DNA of 64,000 nt from Pseudarthrobacter phenanthrenivorans Sphe3 (GTDB taxonomy: Bacteria > Actinomycetota > Actinomycetes > Actinomycetales > Micrococcaceae): assembly GCF_000189535.1 (NCBI RefSeq), contig NC_015145.1:1-64000 (forward strand), in the 5' to 3' direction. Below, piece after piece: positions 52,444 through 61,216 of this stretch. A model generated the notes under the pieces. That model searched no databases. It was not told where the DNA came from and was given only the letters and a program-made list of their open reading frames with translations. Each line of letters starts with the position of its first letter. Positions within the stretch are counted from its first letter, which is position 1. Made by a program: the position numbers and the translations under genes.

Positions 52444-54018
52444 GTGAGCAGCGGAGCATCGGAGCCACGGACTGCCCCGGCCAAACGCGAAACCTTCCAC
52501 TCACGGCGGCTCTTCATCCTCTCGGCCATCGGATCAGCGGTGGGCCTCGGCAATATCTGGCGCTTTCCCTACATCGCCTACGACAACGGCGGCGGCGCAT
52601 TCCTGATTCCCTACCTGGTGGCGCTTCTGACGGCCGGCATTCCGCTGCTGTTCCTCGACTACGCGGTAGGCCACAAATTCCGGGGATCAGCGCCGCTTGC
52701 CTACCGCCGGCTCCACCGGGCCGCCGAACCGCTGGGATGGTGGCAGGTACTGGTCTGCTTCGTGATCGCCGCGTATTACGCGGTGATCATCGCCTGGTCC
52801 CTGATGTACACCATCTTTTCGTTCACGGAGGCTTGGGGTGACGACGCCGAGGGCTACTTCTTCGGAACATTCCTCGCTGTGGCCGAAGCACCTGGGGTGG
52901 GATTCACCTACGTGCCGTCGGTCTTCTTCCCGCTGCTGCTGGTGTGGGCGGCAGTGATCGTCATTATGGTGGCGGGAATCCGGAAAGGCATCTCGCGTGC
53001 CAACTCCATCCTTTTGCCGCTGCTCATGGTGATGTTCCTGCTCCTGGTGGTCCAGTCGCTGTTCCTTCCCGGCGCGGCGGAAGGGCTCAACGCCTTCTTT
53101 ACCCCGGACTGGGCCGCGCTTGCAGATCCCTCGGTGTGGGCGGCCGCCTACGGGCACATCTTCTTCTCGCTGTCCGTGGGCTACGGCATCATGGTCACGT
53201 ATTCCTCCTATCTGAAGCGCCGCACGGACCTCACCGGTTCGGGCATGGTGGTTGCCTTCTCGAACTCAGGTTTTGAAATCCTCGCCGGCATCGGTGTTTT
53301 CGCGGCTCTTGGGTTCATGGCGCAGGCGGCAGGCTCGGGCGTGAACGACGTGGTGACCCAGGGCATCGGCCTGGCGTTCGTTGCGTTTCCCACCATCGTC
53401 TCGCAGGCTCCGTTCGGGGCCGTCATGGGCGTGCTGTTTTTCGGGTCCCTGGTCTTCGCCGGAATAACGTCCCTAATTTCGGTCCTGGAGGTCATCGTGG
53501 CCGCGGTCCAGGACAAGCTGGGCTGGGGCCGGGTCCAGGCGTCGGTGGTGGTCAGTGTCCTGGTGGCGGCCGTGTCGCTGGGACTGTTCCCCACGGCCAC
53601 CGGGCTCTACCTGCTGGACACCTCCGACGCGTTCGTCAACAGCTTCGGCATCACACTTGGCGCGCTGGTCACAGTGGTGGTGCTGGCATGGTTCCTGCGC
53701 AAGCTGCCCTTGCTGTCCGCCCACCTGAACCGCGTTTCAACCGTCAAGATGGGGCGGCTGTGGATGGTGCTTGTTGCCGGTGTTGTGCCGCTCGCCCTCA
53801 TCTACATGGTGGCCAACGAATTCATCAGCAAGATTTCCACCACGTATGAGGGGTATCCGGAATGGTTCGTTGGCCTGTTCGGTTGGGGCATGTCCGCAGC
53901 GCTCGTCGTCGTGGCGCTGGTCCTGACCTTCATCCCCTGGAGCCGCAGTTCCAAAGCCCATCACGATCCCGAATATGACGAAGTAGTGGAGAGGGAAGCA
54001 GAGGAGACGGCGCCATGA
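52444..54018 (+). CDS. Neurotransmitter:sodium symporter family transporter (MetP-like)
   Basis: A 524-residue Na+-coupled transporter with 11-12 membrane helices and the NSS signature FILSAIGSAVGLGNIWRFPYIAYDNGGGAFLIPY. It is followed by a MetS-type small subunit in an ATGA overlap. The pair resembles the methionine/alanine importer MetPS of Corynebacterium glutamicum, so methionine or alanine is the likely substrate. GTG 52444 is chosen from the family start; GGAGGTTTGAGGAC lies upstream. Confidence 0.9.
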   Translation: MSSGASEPRTAPAKRETFHSRRLFILSAIGSAVGLGNIWRFPYIAYDNGGGAFLIPYLVALLTAGIPLLFLDYAVGHKFRGSAPLAYRRLHRAAEPLGWWQVLVCFVIAAYYAVIIAWSLMYTIFSFTEAWGDDAEGYFFGTFLAVAEAPGVGFTYVPSVFFPLLLVWAAVIVIMVAGIRKGISRANSILLPLLMVMFLLLVVQSLFLPGAAEGLNAFFTPDWAALADPSVWAAAYGHIFFSLSVGYGIMVTYSSYLKRRTDLTGSGMVVAFSNSGFEILAGIGVFAALGFMAQAAGSGVNDVVTQGIGLAFVAFPTIVSQAPFGAVMGVLFFGSLVFAGITSLISVLEVIVAAVQDKLGWGRVQASVVVSVLVAAVSLGLFPTATGLYLLDTSDAFVNSFGITLGALVTVVVLAWFLRKLPLLSAHLNRVSTVKMGRLWMVLVAGVVPLALIYMVANEFISKISTTYEGYPEWFVGLFGWGMSAALVVVALVLTFIPWSRSSKAHHDPEYDEVVEREAEETAP

Positions 54019-54152
54019 CTCCCATCGCCATCACCATGATGATCATCGCTATTCTCACGGTTTGGGGCGGCCTGGCGCTTGCGCTGGTGAACCTTAAGAG
54101 GCATCCGGAAGACGAGGGCGCCCTGCCGGAGGAGCACGCACCCGAACTTTGA
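54015..54152 (+). CDS. MetS-type small subunit of the NSS transporter
   Basis: A 45-residue protein (MTPIAITMMIIAILTVWGG, then ALALVNLKRHPEDEGA and an acidic tail). One membrane helix covers residues 4-25. It matches MetS, the required small partner of MetP in Corynebacterium. The start ATG overlaps the transporter stop. The family is normally next to the large subunit, as here. Confidence 0.85.
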   Translation: MTPIAITMMIIAILTVWGGLALALVNLKRHPEDEGALPEEHAPEL

Positions 54153-54190
54153 GCTGGTGCCCCAGTCCGGATGCGGGGGACCGCATGACC

Positions 54191-54260
54191 CGCGAGTTTC
54201 TGTCCGGATATGGGGACTTCCGTGGGGGGTTATCCCGGCATATCTGGACAGAAACCCGCG
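54191..54260. repeat. 70-bp inverted repeat after the metS gene
   Basis: CGCGAGTTTCTGTCCGGATATG (54191-54212) and CATATCTGGACAGAAACCCGCG (54239-54260) match in 20 of 22 positions, separated by 26 bases. It lies between convergent genes and could terminate both, but the size and lack of a T-run suggest a dispersed palindromic repeat, like the one at 3463-3528. Confidence 0.75.
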
Positions 54261-54270
54261 AGGGGGTTGG

Positions 54271-56229
54271 TCAGGGGAAGCTGGGGACGTAGCTGGGAAC
54301 GCCGACGGCGTCCGTTGACACGGGTGCGCCGGTGTCGTTGATGACGTGGTCCAGTGTGCCCGCGCCCAGGTTGACCGTCAGCAGGCTGTGCAGCTTCACG
54401 CCCGGTGTCACCGGCACTTCAAAGCCGCGGGTGGCGTGGATGGTGGGGTCCACGTTGTTGTACACGTAGCTGCCGCCGCCCCAGAGTTCGTGGGTCTTCA
54501 CAGAATCGGCGATCTTGTAGCCGGCCCAGCCCAGGACGCCGTCGTGCTGCCATGCGGCCTGGTTGGGTGCATCGTAGGGCAGCTCATTCTGGAAGAAAAC
54601 GGTCCTGCCGTTCTCGCCGTTCCAGATGACGTTGTACTCCTGGTAGTGCTCCACGAACAGGCCCGTAGCCGTGACGTTGTCACCGTTGATGATCACGCCG
54701 TTCCTGCCGGTGTTGGTGGTCCAGCCCACCCCGTTGCCATGATCGGCACGCCAGGCCCAGATGTGGTCCAGGAGGACGTTGTCGCTGTTGACCTCCAGGC
54801 TGACCGAGGCTTTGCCCACGTGCGGCCCGCCGATGCGGAAGAAGACGTCATGGAGCGTGGTGGGATTGGCGGGATCAGTGTGGACAGCCGAGTTGGCGGA
54901 CCCGCTGCCCTCGCCCTGCCGGGCCTTTCCGATCCGCATCAAAGCCGGTGAATTCACTTCGCCGGCATCGATGGTGACGGCGGCAATGTCCACGCCGGGC
55001 ACGTCCGCGACTGTCAGCGGGACGGCGCCGTTGACGGCCGTGAGGGTGGCTATGCCCAGCCCCAGGACGACCGTGTTGGCCCTTTTGACCTCGATGCTCT
55101 CATCAATGCCGTAAACCCCGGGGGTGAGCAGCAGGTTCCTGCCGCGTGCCAGCTGGGAGTTGATGGTCTTGACGGAATCCGAGGGGCTGGCCACATAGAA
55201 GTCGGACAGCGGGATGCTGCGGCCCGGCGTCGGACCGTTTTCCCAAGTGGTCCCGGACGACTCCACGCGGACTGCGGGAACGAACACGCTGTACTGCCCG
55301 GCCGAATCCAGCGTGAGGTAGGGCTTCTCGCGGCTGATCGGTGTATCCGCCAGGGTGGTGTATGGCGGGTTGGGGAAGGACTGCGCCGGCGCCCCGTCCA
55401 CGCCGGAGAACACCTGGTTCCAGACCCCGTTGGACCAGTTGCCAATGCTGCTGTCCCGCACGAAGTACTGCTGCTGCGAGCCGTTGATGACGTCGCCCGT
55501 CTTCGAATCGGAGATGAAGCCGCCGCTGGCGTACTGCGGGCCCGCGGTGCAGTAGTCCATGAGGGAAAGGTTGCCGCCGGTGATGTTGATCCGCCGCATG
55601 GGCGAGGCCTGGGAAGCTGCCCAGAAATTGGCGGAGCTTCGGCAGCCCTCGAGGCCGGTGACATTGATGGTGAGGTTGGACAGGGACCGCCAGAAGTTGT
55701 TCAGGGCGATGCAGTTGTCCGCGGTGAGGCAGCGGTTGTAGACGTCCACGTGCCCGTTGATGGTGACGTCCGTGGGGGAGGCGCCGAGCCCAGCGACTTC
55801 TGTGGAGTATCCCACCTGGACGATGAGCGGCTCCTCGGCGCTGCCGTAGGTTCCCGGTTTGAACAGCAGGGAGTAGCGTTTGGATCCCATTTCATCGTCC
55901 ACCTGTTCGGCGGCGATGGAATCAACCGTGGCCTGGATTTCAGCCACCGGCATGCTGGGATCGAAGATCCGGACATTGGGGCCGAAGTCCGGTTCCGCGC
56001 CCTGCGGAAGGGCCGGGGGAGCCGCCGGTGCAGGAGCCTGTTGCACCGATGCCTGCGAGACGGCGGGAGCGGCCGGCGCAGCGGCGGCCATACTTCCGCC
56101 GCTGGCAACCAGGCCGGCCAGGAGGGCAACGGCACCGGCGACATGCCGGCGCCGGTCCTGCGTGCGCCGCAGGTGCGGTTTGTAAGGCCTGTCTGCACGC
56201 GGAGGATGGGGGACGTGGGCTAGCGGCAT
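54271..56229 (-). CDS. Secreted right-handed beta-helix protein, GH55/pectate-lyase-fold-like
   Basis: A 652-residue protein with an N-terminal signal or anchor region (HVAGAVALLAGLVASGGSMAAA near residues 27-50), an Ala/Pro linker and a long region of beta-helix coils. Repeating segments such as NLTINVTGLEGC, TVVLGLGIATLTAV and NVLLDHIWAWRADHGNGVGW support that fold. The arrangement resembles GH55-type beta-1,3-glucanases and proteins often mis-annotated as adenylyl cyclase. ATG 56229 has AGGA upstream and gives a sensible signal. It is divergent from a CebR-type sugar operon with an operator-like 14-mer at 56291. Confidence 0.65.
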   Translation of the reverse strand: MPLAHVPHPPRADRPYKPHLRRTQDRRRHVAGAVALLAGLVASGGSMAAAAPAAPAVSQASVQQAPAPAAPPALPQGAEPDFGPNVRIFDPSMPVAEIQATVDSIAAEQVDDEMGSKRYSLLFKPGTYGSAEEPLIVQVGYSTEVAGLGASPTDVTINGHVDVYNRCLTADNCIALNNFWRSLSNLTINVTGLEGCRSSANFWAASQASPMRRINITGGNLSLMDYCTAGPQYASGGFISDSKTGDVINGSQQQYFVRDSSIGNWSNGVWNQVFSGVDGAPAQSFPNPPYTTLADTPISREKPYLTLDSAGQYSVFVPAVRVESSGTTWENGPTPGRSIPLSDFYVASPSDSVKTINSQLARGRNLLLTPGVYGIDESIEVKRANTVVLGLGIATLTAVNGAVPLTVADVPGVDIAAVTIDAGEVNSPALMRIGKARQGEGSGSANSAVHTDPANPTTLHDVFFRIGGPHVGKASVSLEVNSDNVLLDHIWAWRADHGNGVGWTTNTGRNGVIINGDNVTATGLFVEHYQEYNVIWNGENGRTVFFQNELPYDAPNQAAWQHDGVLGWAGYKIADSVKTHELWGGGSYVYNNVDPTIHATRGFEVPVTPGVKLHSLLTVNLGAGTLDHVINDTGAPVSTDAVGVPSYVPSFP

Positions 56230-56290
56230 TGCTGGTCCTGTTCGTTGGTGGGATTCGTCGAGCCTGGCCGGCAGCGTGATGGTGCGACCG

Positions 56291-56304
56291 TGGGAGCGCT
56301 CTCG
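56291..56304. promoter_or_regulatory. CebR-like operator near the beta-helix gene
   Basis: TGGGAGCGCTCTCG matches 12 of 14 positions of the CebR site TGGGAGCGCTCCCA as I recall it from Streptomyces. It lies 62 bases upstream of the beta-helix gene start on the minus strand. A half site CGCTCCCA is at 56354-56361. Confidence 0.7.
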
Positions 56305-56367
56305 TCGGGGAAGCGTAACACCGCGCAGGTTGCCCGGCAAGGAAAAATGGAATCGCTCCCACCATGG

Positions 56368-56373
56368 TTGACA
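56368..56373 (+). promoter_or_regulatory. Candidate -35 box of the cebE promoter
   Basis: TTGACA is an exact -35 consensus. No convincing -10 is seen at 16-19 bases (ACACCA at 56391 and ACCATT at 56393 are weak), so only the -35 is called. The operator at 56403 would lie over or just behind the transcription start. Confidence 0.45.
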
Positions 56374-56402
56374 ACTTGGCGTGACGTAGGACACCATTGG
56401 CG

Positions 56403-56416
56403 TGAGAGCGCTCCCA
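56403..56416. promoter_or_regulatory. CebR-like operator before cebE
   Basis: TGAGAGCGCTCCCA matches 13 of 14 positions of the CebR consensus; TTCGCTCCCA follows at 56421-56430 as an additional half site. It is 127 bases upstream of the cebE start and between the divergent genes. Confidence 0.75.
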
Positions 56417-56542
56417 CCATTTCGCTCCCACCACTCACCCAACCGGACCCTTGTGTTGCTGCGCGTGTTCCTGCGCGCTCGTGCCGCTGCGGTCCGGACC
56501 TGGTCTATGGAGTGGATCCATATGACGAAGGAGTCTTCCCCA

Positions 56543-57835
56543 GTGAAAAAGCCCAGCAAATTCTTTGTTCTTTCGGCCGCCGCGGCGTGCCTCTCCCTGT
56601 CACTGTCCGCCTGCGGATCGTCGGCTCCGGAAAAAGGCGGCGTCAATGATGCCACCGGTTCCGATCCGGTCACCCTGACAGTAGGCACCTTCAACGAATT
56701 CGGCTACGAGAAGCTCTTTGAGGAGTACCAGGAGCTGAACCCCAACGTCACCATCGAGCACAAGAAGGCGGCCACCAGCAACGAGGCCCGGGACAACCTC
56801 ACCACCCGCCTGGCTGCCGGATCCGGCTTGTCCGATATCGAAGCCGTCGAGGTGGACTGGCTCCCTGAGCTCCTGCAGTACCCGGACCAGTTTGCGGACC
56901 TCAGCGATCCCGCAGTGGAGGGCCGCTGGCTCGACTGGAAGACCGAAGCAGCCACCACAGCCGACGGCAAGCTGGTGGGGTACGGAACCGACTCCGGTCC
57001 CGAAGCCGTCTGCTACAACGCCGAACTGCTGAAGAAAGCCGGGATGCCCACCGACCGCGGTGAAGTGGCCAAGATGCTTGGCGGCACCTGGGAAAGCTAC
57101 TTCGACGCCGGCCGGAAGTTCACGGCCGCCAACCCGGGCGCTGCCTGGTTCGATTCCGCCGGGGCCATCTACCAAGGCATGAGCAACCAGCTCGAGAAGG
57201 CCTACGAGGAGGAGGACGGCACCGTCATCGCCACGGAGAACCAAAAGGTGAAGGACATCTACAACCAGGTGCTCAAGGCGTCCACGGAGGACGGCCTGTC
57301 AGCCCATCTCAAGCAGTGGAGCGATGACTGGGCTTCCGGTTTCCAGACCAATGCCTTCGCCACAACCCTCTGCCCCGGCTGGATGCTCGGCGTCATTGAG
57401 GGCAACGCGGCGGGAGTAACCGGCTGGGATGTGGCCAACGTCTTCCCCGGAGGCGGCGGCAACTGGGGCGGTTCCTACCTGACGGTACCTGCCCAGGGCG
57501 ATCACCAGGCCGAGGCCAAGAAGCTGGCGAACTGGCTGACGGCACCGGAGCAGCAGATCAAGGCCTTCACCGCAAAGGGAACCTTCCCCAGCCAGAAGGA
57601 GGCCCTGGAAAGCAGCGAACTGCTGGGACAGACCAACGCCTTCTTCAATGGTGCGCCTACGGGCGAGATCTTTGCCGAGCGCGCCAAGGCTGTTGAGGTG
57701 ACCCCCTTCAAGGGCACCAAGTTCTTTGCCATCAACGACGCCATGCAGCAGGCCCTCACCCGCGTGGACGTTGACAAGACGGACGACGCCGCCTCCTCCT
57801 GGGAGAAGTTCGTCACCGCAGTGAAGTCGCTCTAA
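56543..57835 (+). CDS. cebE: Sugar ABC transporter substrate-binding lipoprotein (CebE-like)
   Basis: A 430-residue extracellular binding protein: lipoprotein signal MKKPSKFFVLSAAAAC followed by SACGSS with the lipobox Cys. The mature part has the family 1 fold (VTLTVGTFNEFGYEKLFEEYQ, GGGGNWGGSYLTVP). GTG 56543 is chosen because AAGGAG lies ten bases upstream and the signal then starts normally. Together with cebF, cebG, a GH1 beta-glucosidase and a LacI repressor it resembles cebEFG-bglC-cebR of Streptomyces; cellobiose, cellooligosaccharides or laminaribiose are likely ligands. Confidence 0.88.
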   Translation: MKKPSKFFVLSAAAACLSLSLSACGSSAPEKGGVNDATGSDPVTLTVGTFNEFGYEKLFEEYQELNPNVTIEHKKAATSNEARDNLTTRLAAGSGLSDIEAVEVDWLPELLQYPDQFADLSDPAVEGRWLDWKTEAATTADGKLVGYGTDSGPEAVCYNAELLKKAGMPTDRGEVAKMLGGTWESYFDAGRKFTAANPGAAWFDSAGAIYQGMSNQLEKAYEEEDGTVIATENQKVKDIYNQVLKASTEDGLSAHLKQWSDDWASGFQTNAFATTLCPGWMLGVIEGNAAGVTGWDVANVFPGGGGNWGGSYLTVPAQGDHQAEAKKLANWLTAPEQQIKAFTAKGTFPSQKEALESSELLGQTNAFFNGAPTGEIFAERAKAVEVTPFKGTKFFAINDAMQQALTRVDVDKTDDAASSWEKFVTAVKSL

Positions 57836-57837
57836 CC

Positions 57838-58830
57838 ATGGCTGTCACCGACCGGGTCAAGCCCCCCAGGGCCGGGCGCAGCCCCCTGCCCGCGAACGAC
57901 GGAAAGAGCGTCCGGCGCCTGGCGTTTTCGCAACAGGTTTCCAAGTGGGACGTGAAGTTGTCCCCCTACCTGTACATCTCCCCGTTTTTCCTCCTGTTTG
58001 CCATCACGGGACTCTTCCCGCTGGGGTACACGGCGTGGGTTTCGCTTCACAACTGGAACCTCATCGGCGGGCAGGGAAAGTTCGCGGGACTGGACAACTA
58101 CGCGTTCGTCATAGCCCAGCCCTATTTCTGGAATGCCGTGGGCAACACCTTCAGCATCTTCATCCTTTCCTCGGTTCCCCAGGTTGTCCTGGCACTGGTG
58201 ATCGCGGCGGTGCTGGACGCGAACCTGAGGGCCAGGACGTTCTGGCGGATGGGTGTGCTGGTGCCGTTCGTCGTTGCACCCGTAGCGGTGGGGCTGATCT
58301 TCAACAACCTCTTTGCAGACCAGTTCGGCCTGATCAACGAGATCCTGAAGGTTGTGGGGCTTGACCCGGTCCGGTGGCACTCTGATTCGCTGGCAAGCCA
58401 TGCTGCCATTGCCACCATGGTGAACTTCCGGTGGACCGGCTACAACGCGCTGATCTTCCTTGCCGCCATGCAGGCAATTCCGCGGGACGTGTTCGAGGCG
58501 GCAACCATTGACGGTGCGGGCCGGCTGCGGCAGTTCTTTTCCGTGACCGTCCCGATGCTTCGCCCCACCGTGATTTTCGTTGTGATCACCTCCACCATCG
58601 GCGGCCTGCAGATCTTCGACGAGCCGCGGGTCTTTGACCAGTCCGGCCTGGGCGGGGCTGACCGGCAGTGGCAGACGCTGACCATGTACATCTGGGAACT
58701 TGGCTGGGGCCAGCGCAACTTCGGCAGGGCCTCTGCCGTGGCATGGCTGCTCTTCCTGATCATCGTGCTGATCGCCCTGCTCAACTTCTTCATCACCAAG
58801 CGCATCGCCAGCCAGGGAGGCCGCAAGTGA
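57838..58830 (+). CDS. cebF: Sugar ABC transporter permease (CebF-like)
   Basis: A 330-residue permease with six membrane helices and the EAA loop (FEAATIDGAGRLRQFFSVTVPML near residue 220) that contacts the ATPase. It starts at ATG 57838, two bases after cebE. It pairs with CebG to form the channel; the ATPase (MsiK-like) is not in the window and is usually encoded elsewhere. Confidence 0.9.
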   Translation: MAVTDRVKPPRAGRSPLPANDGKSVRRLAFSQQVSKWDVKLSPYLYISPFFLLFAITGLFPLGYTAWVSLHNWNLIGGQGKFAGLDNYAFVIAQPYFWNAVGNTFSIFILSSVPQVVLALVIAAVLDANLRARTFWRMGVLVPFVVAPVAVGLIFNNLFADQFGLINEILKVVGLDPVRWHSDSLASHAAIATMVNFRWTGYNALIFLAAMQAIPRDVFEAATIDGAGRLRQFFSVTVPMLRPTVIFVVITSTIGGLQIFDEPRVFDQSGLGGADRQWQTLTMYIWELGWGQRNFGRASAVAWLLFLIIVLIALLNFFITKRIASQGGRK

Positions 58831-59741
58831 GCTCCGTTCCCATGATCGAACAGACTGCCGGCAAGGGCGCGGCCAGGGCCGCCGCCCGCCGGAACGCCGG
58901 AGGGAACCGCAAAACCGGCTTCGGTGGCGCCCGGCGGCCCGGATTCCTGACCTACGGTTTCCTGGGCGCCGTTCTCCTCGCCTCGGTGTTCCCGCTCTAC
59001 TGGTCCTTCCTGGTGGGCAGCCACGACAACACCGTCCTGAGCCGCGGCATCCCGCTGCTCCCGGGCGGAAACTTCCTGGCCAACGCGGCGAAGGTCTTTG
59101 ACAGCATCCCGTTCTGGAAGGCGATGGGCAACAGCCTGATCGTCTCCGGCGTCACCGCGGCGTCCGTCGTCGCCTTCTCCACCCTCGCCGGCTTCGCCTT
59201 CGCCAAGCTCCGCTTCCGCGGCAGCAAGGGCCTGTTGGTGTTCGTCATCGCCACAATGGCCGTTCCCACCCAGCTGGGCGTAGTCCCGCTCTTCATTGTG
59301 ATGTCCAAGCTGGGCTGGACCGGATCGCTCTGGGCCGTCATTATCCCCGGCCTGGTCACCGCTTTCGGAGTGTTCTGGATGACCCAGTACCTCCGGGACG
59401 CCCTGCCGGATGAACTCATTGAGGCTGTGCGTATGGACGGCGCGTCCATGATCCAGGCTTTCTGGTACGTCGGGTTCCCGGCTGCCCGGCCCGCGGCGGC
59501 CATGCTCGCGCTGTTCACCTTCGTGGCAACCTGGACGAACTTCTTCTGGCCGTTCATCGTCCTGGACCCCTCAAACCCCACCCTCCCGGTGGCACTGCAG
59601 CTGCTCCAGGCGGCCCACTTTGTTGACTACTCCGTGGTGCTGGCCGGTGCGGTCCTGGCCACCGTCCCCCTCTTGCTCCTGTTCATCGCGGCAGGCCGGC
59701 AACTCGTATCAGGAATCATGCAAGGAGCAGTAAAAGGATGA
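58827..59741 (+). CDS. cebG: Sugar ABC transporter permease (CebG-like)
   Basis: A 304-residue permease with six membrane helices and an EAA loop (IEAVRMDGASMIQAFWYVGFP). GTG 58827 overlaps the cebF stop in GTGA, with AGGGAGG 12 bases upstream. The final TGA is overlapped by the GH1 start, so all four genes are tightly coupled. Confidence 0.9.
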   Translation: MSSVPMIEQTAGKGAARAAARRNAGGNRKTGFGGARRPGFLTYGFLGAVLLASVFPLYWSFLVGSHDNTVLSRGIPLLPGGNFLANAAKVFDSIPFWKAMGNSLIVSGVTAASVVAFSTLAGFAFAKLRFRGSKGLLVFVIATMAVPTQLGVVPLFIVMSKLGWTGSLWAVIIPGLVTAFGVFWMTQYLRDALPDELIEAVRMDGASMIQAFWYVGFPAARPAAAMLALFTFVATWTNFFWPFIVLDPSNPTLPVALQLLQAAHFVDYSVVLAGAVLATVPLLLLFIAAGRQLVSGIMQGAVKG

Positions 59742-61216
59742 GTTCCAACCCGCTTCCGTTTCCCCAGGGTTTCCTGTGGGGAGCCGCGACCGCCGCCTAC
59801 CAGATCGAAGGCTCCGCCCACGCCGGCGGCAGGAAGGACTCGATCTGGGACACCTTCGCCCGTGTGCCCGGTGCCGTGGCGGACGGCCACAACGGCGACG
59901 TGGCCTGTGACCACTACCGGCGCTACAAGCAGGACGTGGCGCTGATGAAGAGCCTGAACATGAAGGCCTACCGCTTTTCCACTTCCTGGGCACGCTGCAT
60001 GCCCGACGGCGTTACCCCCAATCCGGAGGGCATCGCCTTCTATTCCAGCCTGGTGGATGAACTGTTGGCGGCCGGTATCACGCCGTGGCTGACCCTTTAC
60101 CACTGGGACCTGCCGCAGGCACTGGAGGACAAGGGCGGCTGGGCCAACCGGGACACTGCGTACCGCTTTGCCGAGTACGCCGCCGTGATGCACGAGGCAC
60201 TGGGGGACCGGGTCCGGTTCTGGACAACGCTCAACGAGCCGTGGTGTTCGGCGTTCCTCGGTTATGCCGCAGGCATCCATGCCCCCGGACGGCAGGAACC
60301 CCGGTCGGCCCTGGCTGCCGCCCACCACCTGCTGCTGGGCCATGGCCTCGCCGCAAGGGAACTCCGACGCCTGGACGCGGACGCCGCATTGGGCATCACC
60401 CTGAACCTGACCGTGGCGGATCCCCGCGACCCGGACAACGACGGCGACCGTGACGGCGCCCGGCGGATCGACGGCCAGTTCAACAGGATCTTCCTGGACC
60501 CGCTGTTCAAGGGGGAATACCCGGCGGATCTGTTGGCTGACGTGGCCCACCTGGGCCTGGACGAAGCCGTCCAGGCGGGGGATCTGGACATCATCTCAGC
60601 GCCGCTGGACCTGCTGGGCGTGAACTACTACCACGGTGAATCCGTCACCAAGGATCCCGCGGACCTGCCCACCAGTGTGGAAGCGGACGCCGCTGCCGCC
60701 GGCGAATCCCGCCGCCCGGCGTCGCCCTTTGTCGCCGCGGACGGGGCGCGGTCAGTGCCACGCGGACTTCCCGTGACGGGGATGGGCTGGGAGGTCCAGC
60801 CGGAAGGGTTGCGGCGGCTGCTGAACAGGCTGCATGCCGAGTACACGGGTCCGGCGGGAATTCCGGTGTACATCACCGAGAACGGCGCCGCCTATCCTGA
60901 CGTCCCCGATGAAGCGGGCTTCGTGGACGACCAGGAGCGGCTCGCCTTCTTCGCCGCCCACCTCCAGGCCGTGCATGGGGCCATCACGGACGGCGTGGAC
61001 GTGCGCGGCTACCTGGCATGGTCCCTGCTGGACAATTTCGAATGGTCCTTCGGCTACCACCAGCGCTTTGGCCTCGTCCGGGTGGACTACGGCACCCAGG
61101 AGCGCGTCCCGAAGGCCAGCGCCCTGTGGTACTCGGCAGTTGCGGCCGCCAACGCTGTCCCGGACGCGGATTCCGGCGTGTCATCCGCGGGGGCAGGTGT
61201 CGTATTGTCTGTGTAA
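59738..61216 (+). CDS. bglC: GH1 beta-glucosidase (BglC-like)
   Basis: A 492-residue cytoplasmic glycoside hydrolase that splits imported beta-glucosides to glucose. The acid/base is E167 (TLNEPW) and the nucleophile E381 (YITENGAAY), with the N-terminal signature PQGFLWGAATAAYQIEG. It has no signal peptide, which fits hydrolysis after uptake by CebEFG. It overlaps cebG in ATGA and cebR in TAATG. Confidence 0.93.
   Translation: MSSNPLPFPQGFLWGAATAAYQIEGSAHAGGRKDSIWDTFARVPGAVADGHNGDVACDHYRRYKQDVALMKSLNMKAYRFSTSWARCMPDGVTPNPEGIAFYSSLVDELLAAGITPWLTLYHWDLPQALEDKGGWANRDTAYRFAEYAAVMHEALGDRVRFWTTLNEPWCSAFLGYAAGIHAPGRQEPRSALAAAHHLLLGHGLAARELRRLDADAALGITLNLTVADPRDPDNDGDRDGARRIDGQFNRIFLDPLFKGEYPADLLADVAHLGLDEAVQAGDLDIISAPLDLLGVNYYHGESVTKDPADLPTSVEADAAAAGESRRPASPFVAADGARSVPRGLPVTGMGWEVQPEGLRRLLNRLHAEYTGPAGIPVYITENGAAYPDVPDEAGFVDDQERLAFFAAHLQAVHGAITDGVDVRGYLAWSLLDNFEWSFGYHQRFGLVRVDYGTQERVPKASALWYSAVAAANAVPDADSGVSSAGAGVVLSV

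Noticed and set aside
56230..56694. Upstream extension of the beta-helix gene
   Set aside because: It would run through the operator region and into the divergent cebE signal peptide; the signal sequence starts near 56229.
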